A stretch of DNA of 64,000 bases from RUG12461 sp045657665 (GTDB taxonomy: Bacteria > Bacillota > Clostridia > Lachnospirales > Lachnospiraceae). Shown here in pieces: positions 1 through 7,070 of this stretch. Made by a program: the position numbers and the translations under genes. The notes beneath the pieces were generated by a model, which worked only from the letters and a program-made list of their open reading frames with translations, was not told the origin of the DNA and did no database searches. The DNA lies in the NCBI GenBank assembly GCA_045657665.1, contig JAZOTN010000030.1:248001-312000 (forward strand), given 5' to 3'. The stretch's first letter is position 1. Every line of letters begins with the position of its first letter.

Positions 1-111
1 CCGGAGCTTCAGCCGTTTGCGGATGCAACTGCTTCCGTTATCACCAGTAATGCAAATACTTACGGAGATCTTCTGGATAAGCTCTACGCATGGAAAGAAC
101 AACATCAGTAA
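1..111 (+). CDS. 3' end of an unidentified protein (partial)
   Basis: The first base is in frame with 36 codons that end at TAA (109-111); the gene starts outside the window. The visible tail ends in DLLDKLYAWKEQHQ, an amphipathic helix of the kind that often closes extracellular solute-binding proteins. The next gene is a solute-binding lipoprotein whose ATG lies inside this ORF, overlapping by 22 bases, so the two are probably translationally coupled. Too little is present to name the product; a second binding protein of the same transporter is only a guess. Confidence 0.6.
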   Translation, partial: PELQPFADATASVITSNANTYGDLLDKLYAWKEQHQ

Positions 112-1355
112 AAACCACTTCAAAGAGAATACTGAGAAGTCTTACTGCGCTTCTTATGGCGGGGATCCTTTTTGCCACAGCATGCGGCAGCACAGGAAAA
201 AGAGAAAATAAGGATCACCTCCCGACGATGACGCTTGCTCTTCGCAGCGGCATTTATTCGGATGTCATTATAAACTGCCTTCCGAAATTTGAAGAGGAAC
301 ACGGGATCTTCTGTGAGGTTCTTGAACTTTCCGAGGAAGACCTGCATTCCATGGTGTTAGAGGATGCAGGCCGGGAGGCCGGTGCCTATGATCTTTGTAT
401 GGTGGACGGTTCCTGGATGGCACAGTACACGGCGGGAGGCGTTCTTGCCGATCTTTCCGGACTCGGGTATGAGCTGGATGATGACATCATTCCGGCGACC
501 ACGGAAGTCTGCTTCCATGACGGCAGGGTTTATCTTGCGCCGTATTATGGGAATGTCACCGTCCTTTTATTCAACAAGGCGCTTTTAAAAGAGGCCGGAT
601 ATGATGCGGAAAGCATCGAATCCCTACAAGATATTTATGAGATCTGCGAGAAGACAAAGGCTGGAAGAAACGAGGGCTTCATGTACCGCGGGGATACACC
701 GAACAACATCGTAGTGGACTTTCTCCCGATCCTTCTTTCCTGTGGAGGATGGGTAGTTGATGAGGAAAACCATCCGACTGTTGATACGCCGGAATTTCAC
801 GAGGCGATGGAGCTGTATCTCAAACTGATCGCAACCGGAAAGGCCGAAAAAAAAGAAGATCTGATCATGGCAATCGCCAACCGCGCGGCAGTCATGGGGA
901 TCGGCTGGCCCGGGTGGTATACACCCACGGGGGATTCTTCTGCGGATTATGTGGCGCTCACCGGGAAGAAAACAGATGACAGCCCTGCGTACAATGCAAA
1001 TGTTTACGGTATCTGGACAATCGGGATACCGGAAAACTCCCCCCACAAGGAACTGGCGGCCGAGCTCCTTACTTATCTCATGGATCCCGAGGTACAGAAG
1101 TCTACGGTAAAGGGCGGCGGCGTCCCATGCCGTTATTCTTCGCTTCAGGATAAAGAGATACTTGCTGAATTCCCTCAATATCGCGCGGTCTGCGAAGCCC
1201 TGGAGGGCGGTGTATACAGGCCCATTATGGAGGAGTGGAGTGATTTCTATACGATCCTTGGAACAGAGATGGGTGAGATCATTGCAGGGAATGAAAGCGT
1301 CGATGTGGGTCTTTCCAAAGCGCAAAATGATCTGGAAAAGATGCTCGGGTTATAA
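90..1355 (+). CDS. Extracellular solute-binding lipoprotein (family 1, ABC transporter)
   Basis: Likely the substrate-capturing lipoprotein of an ABC importer, anchored outside the membrane. The N-terminus is a lipoprotein signal: several Lys/Arg residues, a hydrophobic stretch, and a lipobox ending ATAC (Cys about residue 32). The mature part has the family-1 layout, with YDLCMVDGSWMAQY near residue 100, then LAPYYGNVTVLLFNKALL, and a C-terminal lobe with a YLMDPEVQKS stretch, as in sugar-binding proteins. Length (421 aa) is normal. No permease or ATPase gene is adjacent downstream; tyrA follows after 9 bases. The ligand cannot be read from sequence. The start at 90 has a weak ribosome site but gives a proper signal peptide. 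Confidence 0.85.
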   Translation: MERTTSVKTTSKRILRSLTALLMAGILFATACGSTGKRENKDHLPTMTLALRSGIYSDVIINCLPKFEEEHGIFCEVLELSEEDLHSMVLEDAGREAGAYDLCMVDGSWMAQYTAGGVLADLSGLGYELDDDIIPATTEVCFHDGRVYLAPYYGNVTVLLFNKALLKEAGYDAESIESLQDIYEICEKTKAGRNEGFMYRGDTPNNIVVDFLPILLSCGGWVVDEENHPTVDTPEFHEAMELYLKLIATGKAEKKEDLIMAIANRAAVMGIGWPGWYTPTGDSSADYVALTGKKTDDSPAYNANVYGIWTIGIPENSPHKELAAELLTYLMDPEVQKSTVKGGGVPCRYSSLQDKEILAEFPQYRAVCEALEGGVYRPIMEEWSDFYTILGTEMGEIIAGNESVDVGLSKAQNDLEKMLGL

Positions 1356-1364
1356 GAGGGTACC

Positions 1365-2453
1365 ATGATACATACAGTTGGTTTTTACGGATTAGGCCTG
1401 ATCGGCGGCTCTATCGCAAGGGCACTCAAAGATAAATATCCGGATGTCCGGATTCTCGCGACCAGCGGACATGCATCAACCATACGGCAGGCCTATGCGG
1501 AAGGCGTGATCGAAAACGAGGATTTTCTGTCCCCGGAGGAATTTCGTGGGGCAGACATTCTTTTTTTATGCGCGCCGGTCGGAAAAAATATCGAATATCT
1601 TCCCCTGATCGGGAAATCCACAGGGGAGGAGACGATCCTTACGGATGTTGGGAGTGTCAAGGGAACGATCCACCGGGAAGCAGAACGCCTTAAGCTTAAT
1701 TCCCGCTTTATCGGCGGACATCCTATGACCGGCTCTGAGAAGACCGGGTTTTCCAATTCCGCGCCGCTGCTCCTTGAAAACGCTTACTATCTTTTGACAC
1801 CGGGAGCAGATGTGCCGGAAGAAAAAGTCAGTTCGTTTAAGGAGCTCATAGCATCTCTCGGCAGCATCCCGATGATCCTTGAGCCGAAAGAGCATGACCG
1901 TGCGGTTGCGGCGATCAGCCATCTTCCGCACGTGATGGCATCAGGTCTTGTGAATCTGGTCCGAAAATCGGATGATAAGAACGAACTTCTGAAGCATATT
2001 GCAGCCGGGGGGTTTCGAGACATCACAAGGATCGCTTCCTCATCGCCGGAAATGTGGGAGAGTATTTGTCTTGAAAACAGGGAAGAGGTGATACACCTTC
2101 TGGATCTTTATATACGGGAGCTTTCCGAAGCAAGAGACCTTATCAGCCGCTCAGACGGGGAAGAGATCCGTACTTTTTTTGAAGATGCGAAAAATTACCG
2201 CGATTCCTTTACGATCAGAGCCGGCCGCCGGCTTTGCTATGAGCTGTTTATGGATCTAAAGGATTCTGAAGGGCAGATCGCACTGACGACTGCGATTCTG
2301 GCTATACGGCGGATTAATCTAAAGAATATCGGCATCGTCCACAATCGTGAGTTTGAAGACGGTGTCCTTCATATCGAATTCTATGATGACGAATCGTTGA
2401 AGAATGCAGCGGAGATCTTGAAGGGATACGGTTATACTGTTTATCTCCGTTGA
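1365..2453 (+). CDS. tyrA: Prephenate dehydrogenase with C-terminal ACT domain
   Basis: Converts prephenate to 4-hydroxyphenylpyruvate with NAD(P)+, the committed step to tyrosine. The N-terminal Rossmann motif GLGLIGGS (about residues 9-16) binds the nucleotide. GGHPMTGSEKTGF and the later DRAVAAISHLPHVMA segment, with its His, are typical of the catalytic domain. Roughly residues 290-362 look like an ACT regulatory domain (LKNIGIVHNREFEDGVLHIEF), suggesting feedback control by tyrosine, as in other Firmicutes TyrA. An AGAGGG site precedes the ATG. aroA follows 15 bases later, giving a short aromatic pair that may be co-transcribed with the binding-protein gene upstream. Confidence 0.93.
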   Translation: MIHTVGFYGLGLIGGSIARALKDKYPDVRILATSGHASTIRQAYAEGVIENEDFLSPEEFRGADILFLCAPVGKNIEYLPLIGKSTGEETILTDVGSVKGTIHREAERLKLNSRFIGGHPMTGSEKTGFSNSAPLLLENAYYLLTPGADVPEEKVSSFKELIASLGSIPMILEPKEHDRAVAAISHLPHVMASGLVNLVRKSDDKNELLKHIAAGGFRDITRIASSSPEMWESICLENREEVIHLLDLYIRELSEARDLISRSDGEEIRTFFEDAKNYRDSFTIRAGRRLCYELFMDLKDSEGQIALTTAILAIRRINLKNIGIVHNREFEDGVLHIEFYDDESLKNAAEILKGYGYTVYLR

Positions 2454-2468
2454 CAAGCGAGGATTTTT

Positions 2469-3746
2469 ATGATCATTCATCCGGTTAAAAAAATGAATGG
2501 AATAGTAGAGGTGCCGGGAGATAAATCCATCTCACACCGTGCCGTGATGTTTGGCGCGATTGCCGAAGGAACTACAGAGATTGAGGGGTTTCTTCCGGGG
2601 GCCGACTGCCTTTCCACGATCGACTGTTTCAGAAAACTCGGGATTTCCATCAGTATTTCCGGAAGTCACGTAACGGTGGAGGGAAAAGGCTTGCACGGTC
2701 TTTCTGCTCCGCAAGGGATACTTGATGTCGGGAATTCGGGCACCACGATGCGGCTTATGTCCGGGATCCTTTCCGGACAGGCGTTTGACTCGGTGCTCGA
2801 TGGGGATGCATCCATAAGACGACGCCCCATGGGACGTATCATAAAGCCTCTTACAATGATGGGAGCGGATATTTCCGGGGCTGACGGGAAAGAAACCGCG
2901 CCGCTTAGAATACACGGAAGATCGCTTAGAGGGATCAGCTATGATTCACCGGTCGCTTCTGCCCAGGTGAAATCGGCCGTGCTCCTTGCCGGGTTATACG
3001 CGGACGGGGAGACGCAGGTAAAAGAGCCGGCATTGTCAAGAGACCATACGGAGCGGATGCTGAGAGCATTCGGAGCCGATGTCAGGACTAGCGGAACTAC
3101 TGCCGTGATCCTGCCGGAACCGAGGCTTTGCGGCATGGAGATCGCCGTTCCGGGCGATATCAGTTCGGCAGCCTATTTTATCGCCGCAGCGCTGCTTACG
3201 GATTCCTCGGAGGTCCTTCTGAAAAACGTGGGGATCAATCCGAGCCGCGACGGGATTCTTAAGGTGGCCGAGGCCATGGGCGGAAATATTACCCGTCTCA
3301 ATATAAGGGAAGTATCCGGCGAGGAAGTCTGCGATCTGCTGGTAAAAAATGCGATGCTCAAAGGAACCAGGATCGGCGGAGAACTGATCCCGACGCTGAT
3401 CGATGAGATCCCGATGATCGCAGTCATGGCAGCATTTGCTGAGGGAGAGACAGTGATCTCTGATGCATCGGAGCTCCGGGTCAAAGAATCGGACAGGATC
3501 ACGTCTGTGGTATCAGGACTTCGGGCCATCGGTGTTCATGCTGAGGCGCTCCCGGACGGAATGCGGATACAGGGCGGGGGTGTGAAGGGAGGAACGGTTG
3601 ATTCCGTTTCCGATCACAGGATTGCCATGGCGTTTTCCGTTGCAGGTCTTGCGGCAGAGAAACCAGTTGAGATCAAGGGCGCTGAGTGCGTTTCCATTTC
3701 ATACCCTGCTTTTTTTGATGATCTGAGTTCTTTATGCGATGACTGA
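2469..3746 (+). CDS. aroA: 3-phosphoshikimate 1-carboxyvinyltransferase (EPSP synthase)
   Basis: Joins phosphoenolpyruvate to shikimate-3-phosphate, the sixth shikimate-pathway step. The sequence has PGDKSISHRAVMF near the N-terminus (phosphate-binding Lys/Ser), GNSGTTMRLM in the middle, the RRPMGRII loop, and ELRVKESDRI followed by DHRIAMAFSVAGL near the C-terminus, all hallmarks of the family. Length (425 aa) is normal. The Ala in GNSGTA-type loops is replaced here by Thr (GNSGTTMR), common in class II enzymes. It sits 15 bases after tyrA and ends a co-directional group; the next gene has its own strong promoter. Confidence 0.95.
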   Translation: MIIHPVKKMNGIVEVPGDKSISHRAVMFGAIAEGTTEIEGFLPGADCLSTIDCFRKLGISISISGSHVTVEGKGLHGLSAPQGILDVGNSGTTMRLMSGILSGQAFDSVLDGDASIRRRPMGRIIKPLTMMGADISGADGKETAPLRIHGRSLRGISYDSPVASAQVKSAVLLAGLYADGETQVKEPALSRDHTERMLRAFGADVRTSGTTAVILPEPRLCGMEIAVPGDISSAAYFIAAALLTDSSEVLLKNVGINPSRDGILKVAEAMGGNITRLNIREVSGEEVCDLLVKNAMLKGTRIGGELIPTLIDEIPMIAVMAAFAEGETVISDASELRVKESDRITSVVSGLRAIGVHAEALPDGMRIQGGGVKGGTVDSVSDHRIAMAFSVAGLAAEKPVEIKGAECVSISYPAFFDDLSSLCDD

Positions 3747-3800
3747 TCTTTGTGTAAAATGCACATAAACATATTTTCTTGAAAAAGATTCTTATAGATA

Positions 3801-3829
3801 TTGCACCATAATCACTTCTTTCGTATAAT
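3801..3829 (+). promoter_or_regulatory. Sigma-A promoter for the EF-G-like gene
   Basis: TTGCAC (3801-3806) and TATAAT (3824-3829) are separated by exactly 17 bases. The expected RNA start, near 3836, leaves a leader of about 30 bases carrying GGAGGG just before the ATG at 3867. The promoter lies in the 120-base gap after aroA and rules out a coding start at 3801. Confidence 0.8.
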
Positions 3830-3866
3830 AGAAATATCTTTTTTATATGTATCGGAGGGAAATCAC

Positions 3867-5957
3867 ATGAATGTTTTTACCACAGACAAGATCCGGAATG
3901 TCGTTCTTCTTGGTCACGGAGGAGCAGGGAAAACGAGCCTTCTGGAGGCGATGGCTTTTCTGGCGGGGCAGACAAGCCGTATGGGCAAGGTTACAGACGG
4001 AAATACGATCAGTGACTTTGACAAGGAAGAGCAGAAACGCCATTTTTCCATTAATACGACGGTAGTGCCTATCATTTGGGAGGAAACGAAGATTAATTTC
4101 CTCGATGCACCGGGGTATTTTGACTTTGCAGGTGAAGCCTGTGAGGCGGCGAGTGTTGCGGATGCTGCGATCATCGTCGTTTCCGGAAAAAACGGTATTG
4201 AAGTAGGCACTAAGAAAGCATGGGATCTCTGTGAAAAATATAAGCTTCCAAGGATCTTTTTCGTAACGGATATGGATATCGATGAAGCAAGCTACCGACA
4301 GGTCGTGGAAGATCTGCAGGCACTTTACGGCAAGAAGATCGCTCCGTTCCATCTGCCGATCCGTGAAAACGGAGAATTCACCGGATATGTCAATGTCATC
4401 CAGCAGCAGGCGAAGAAATGGACGGATAAAGGTACCATCGAGAAGGTGGATATGCCGGATTATTCCAAGGAAAACCTTTCGATCTGCCGTGATGCGCTGA
4501 TGGAATCCGTCGCGGAAACCAGTGAGGAATTTATGGACAGGTATTTCGGCGGCGAAGAGTTTTCGGAGGACGAGATCCGTCAGGCGCTCCGCGTAAATGT
4601 CGCGGAATGCAGCATCATGCCGGTGCTGATGGGCTCAAACACTCTCGCCAGAGGCATGTATACCCTCCTTGTCGATATCGTGAAGTACCTTCCGAGCCCG
4701 GATAAGAGAAAACTTGCGGGCATCAATGCAAAGACGAACGAGGTCTATGAAGCGGACTATGATTTCTCAAAGCCGAAATCAGCCTATGTGTTCAAGACGA
4801 TCGTAGATCCTTTCATCGGTAAATATTCGCTGATCAAAGTGAATACCGGTGTCCTTAAAACCGATGATACGCTGTTTAATTATCATAAGGATGCAGAGGA
4901 ACGTGTCGGGAAGCTTTACGTCATGAACGGTTCCAAGACAGAAGAGGTCAAGGAGCTTCATGCAGGTGATATCGGCGCTCTCGCGAAGCTTCAGGTGACG
5001 GAGACCACGGATTCCCTTTCCACCAAGGCAAACCCGATTGCTTATATCCGCGCACAGATGCCGCAGCCTTATACCTGCATGAGGTACCGCGCAAAGAATA
5101 AAGGTGATGAAGACAAAGTCAGCACATCCCTTCAGAAAATGATGCAGGAGGATCTGACGCTGAAGGCGGTTAATGACAGCGAGAACGGGCAGACAGTGCT
5201 TTACGGCATGGGCGATCAGCATCTGGAGGTCGTGGCGAGCAAACTGGTCAATCGCTACAAGATCGAGATCGAACTTTCAAAGCCGAAGACCGCGTTCCGC
5301 GAGACACTTCGCAAGAAATCTGATGTGGAATACAAGTATAAAAAGCAGTCCGGCGGACACGGGCAGTATGGACATGTCAAGATGACGTTTGAGCCGTCCG
5401 GAGATCTCGAGACTTCCTACACCTTTGAGCAGACGGTTGTTGGCGGCGCTGTTCCGAAGAACTATTTCCCGGCCGTGGAAAAAGGTATTCAGGAAGCCGT
5501 TCAAAAGGGACCGCTGGCAGCATATCCGGTTGTAGGTGTCAAAGCAGTGCTTTATGACGGATCTTTCCATCCGGTAGATTCTTCCGAAATGGCATTCAAG
5601 GTGGCAGCTTCTCAGGCATTCAAAAAAGGCTTTATGGATGCAAATCCGGTTCTTCTTGAACCCATCGTGACTCTTAAAGTTGTTGTGGATGACAGTAAGA
5701 CCGGCGATGTCATGGGTGACCTCAACAAGCGCCGTGCAAGGGTACTCGGCATGAACCCGGTAGAGACAGGCATTACGGAGATCACAGCAGAGATTCCTCA
5801 GCTTGAACTCTACGGATACGGTACCACGCTTCGCAGCATGACGGGAGGCGGCGGCACTTATTCCTACGAATTTGCTCGTTACGAGCAGGCACCACAGGAG
5901 ATCCAGCAGAAGCAGATCGAAGAAAGAGCGGCTGAACTGGACAAGAGTGAGGAATAA
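3867..5957 (+). CDS. Elongation factor G-like translational GTPase (FusA2-type)
   Basis: A 696-residue paralogue of EF-G with all domains: GTPase, domain II, and domains III-V ending in a GGGGTYSYEFARYEQAP tail. The P-loop is GHGGAGKT (16-23). G3 is DAPGY (80-84) where true EF-G has DTPGH, so the catalytic His is Tyr. The G4 box, normally NKxD, reads TDMD (134-137). The effector loop is HFSINT rather than RGITI. These changes place it in the FusA2-like group, whose role is not settled (ribosome-associated, possibly slow GTPase). The start is set by CGGAGGG and by the promoter overlapping the longer ORF. Whether GTP is bound normally is unknown. See findings. Confidence 0.85.
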   Translation: MNVFTTDKIRNVVLLGHGGAGKTSLLEAMAFLAGQTSRMGKVTDGNTISDFDKEEQKRHFSINTTVVPIIWEETKINFLDAPGYFDFAGEACEAASVADAAIIVVSGKNGIEVGTKKAWDLCEKYKLPRIFFVTDMDIDEASYRQVVEDLQALYGKKIAPFHLPIRENGEFTGYVNVIQQQAKKWTDKGTIEKVDMPDYSKENLSICRDALMESVAETSEEFMDRYFGGEEFSEDEIRQALRVNVAECSIMPVLMGSNTLARGMYTLLVDIVKYLPSPDKRKLAGINAKTNEVYEADYDFSKPKSAYVFKTIVDPFIGKYSLIKVNTGVLKTDDTLFNYHKDAEERVGKLYVMNGSKTEEVKELHAGDIGALAKLQVTETTDSLSTKANPIAYIRAQMPQPYTCMRYRAKNKGDEDKVSTSLQKMMQEDLTLKAVNDSENGQTVLYGMGDQHLEVVASKLVNRYKIEIELSKPKTAFRETLRKKSDVEYKYKKQSGGHGQYGHVKMTFEPSGDLETSYTFEQTVVGGAVPKNYFPAVEKGIQEAVQKGPLAAYPVVGVKAVLYDGSFHPVDSSEMAFKVAASQAFKKGFMDANPVLLEPIVTLKVVVDDSKTGDVMGDLNKRRARVLGMNPVETGITEITAEIPQLELYGYGTTLRSMTGGGGTYSYEFARYEQAPQEIQQKQIEERAAELDKSEE

Positions 5958-5992
5958 ACTTCAATACTTTTTGAGGAGAAGCAACAGGATTC

Positions 5993-7009
5993 ATGAAAAA
6001 GCTGGCGTTTTCGGTTTTGACGGTGTGGATGACAATCGTTTTGATCCAACCGGTGCATGCCGAAACGCCGGCTTTTTTCAGTGAGATCAATTGCATTGAA
6101 ACAGTCAATGATTATGATTATCAGTGCAGACGGTTTCAAGACGATGACGAGAGAATTCCCCTCAGCGAGGTCGGCTTCGGGTTCATTGAAGATCTTTTTA
6201 TTCCGGGAATGCCTGGTAGTCTCCAGGATGATCTTGCCGCAAACCGGATTCCGGATACGAGTATTATCCCGCAGGGGATCTGCATCGCCGGCGATTATCT
6301 GGTGACCAGTTCCTATAACGAAAAAAAAGACAGACCCGGCTGTCTATTCCTTTTTGATGCCCGGACAAAAGAATATCTTGCGACTCTTGGCCTTTACCCC
6401 GGATCTCATCTTGGCGGGATTGCTTTTGACGGGGAGAACCTCTGGATCTGTCATTACGAGCAGAATCTGCTGCAGAGGATCCCGTATCCATATCTTCAGG
6501 CGGTCGGACGAAGTGCGTCAAGGCAGTTTGTCGATATTTCAGAGGAGGCGGATCTTTATCCGGTAAACAACAGCCCTTCCTGTATTACATACTACAACGG
6601 GCGTCTTTATGTAGCGACTTTTCAGCTCCTTTTCCTTTCCGAGATGAAGGGATACCGTTATAAAGACGGCGTTCTTCTCGAAGAAAATGTCTATCCGATC
6701 CCGCCACTGGTACAGGGCCTTGCTTTTACCGAAAATGGCCAGGTCTATTTCAGCACTTCTTACGGCCGGAGAAATTCATCGTATCTAAAACGCTATGCAA
6801 ATCTCGCAGAGCTTGCACGGAACGCTGGTAAACCGGATCTGGTTCTTGAAATGCCGCCCTGTTCGGAAGAAATCTGCATGGATGCAGGACGCCTTCTCGT
6901 TTTTTTTGAATCCGCAGCACAGAAGTATTATAAAGGAACTGACGGCTTTGGGAAAAGCCGTGCGCCGCTAGATAAGGTTTTAACAATAGAACTTGATTCT
7001 CTTCCCTGA
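5993..7009 (+). CDS. Secreted beta-propeller-like protein, function unknown
   Basis: 338 residues with a clear Sec signal peptide (MKKLAFSVLTVWMTIVL..., cleavage near QPVHA-ETP, about residue 24) and no lipobox or wall anchor, so probably exported. The mature part has repeated blade-like units: IPQGICIAGDYLVTSSYN, GCLFLFDARTKEYLATLGL, LGGIAFDGENLWICHYE, and SCITYYNGRLYVATF. Spacing and content resemble NHL/YVTN-type beta-propellers. I do not recognise a specific family and no catalytic motif stands out. It starts 35 bases after the EF-G-like gene and may be read from the same promoter; leuS has its own promoter inside the 3' end. Confidence 0.7.
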   Translation: MKKLAFSVLTVWMTIVLIQPVHAETPAFFSEINCIETVNDYDYQCRRFQDDDERIPLSEVGFGFIEDLFIPGMPGSLQDDLAANRIPDTSIIPQGICIAGDYLVTSSYNEKKDRPGCLFLFDARTKEYLATLGLYPGSHLGGIAFDGENLWICHYEQNLLQRIPYPYLQAVGRSASRQFVDISEEADLYPVNNSPSCITYYNGRLYVATFQLLFLSEMKGYRYKDGVLLEENVYPIPPLVQGLAFTENGQVYFSTSYGRRNSSYLKRYANLAELARNAGKPDLVLEMPPCSEEICMDAGRLLVFFESAAQKYYKGTDGFGKSRAPLDKVLTIELDSLP

Positions 7010-7022
7010 ATTGTTCTATACT
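6993..7022 (+). promoter_or_regulatory. Probable promoter for leuS
   Basis: TTGATT (6993-6998) and TATACT (7017-7022) are separated by 18 bases, at the end of the upstream coding region. The leader to the ATG at 7071 would be only about 40 bases and ends in CTGGAGGAA, a good ribosome site. There is no room for a T-box riboswitch. Confidence 0.55.
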
Positions 7023-7070
7023 GTTAGAAGTGTTTTTGATAAAAAAGATAAGGTTCTGGAGGAACGGTTC

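Noticed and set aside
3801..3866. Longer coding start of the EF-G-like gene at 3801
   Set aside because: The region overlaps a consensus promoter (TTGCAC-17-TATAAT), and a strong ribosome site precedes the ATG at 3867.
6942..6961. Hairpin ACGGCTTT-GGGA-AAAGCCGT as a terminator
   Set aside because: It lies inside the coding region of the secreted protein and has no T-run after it.
6993..7070. Longer coding start of leuS at 6993
   Set aside because: It overlaps the previous gene and the promoter; GGAGG precedes the ATG at 7071, which also matches family N-termini.
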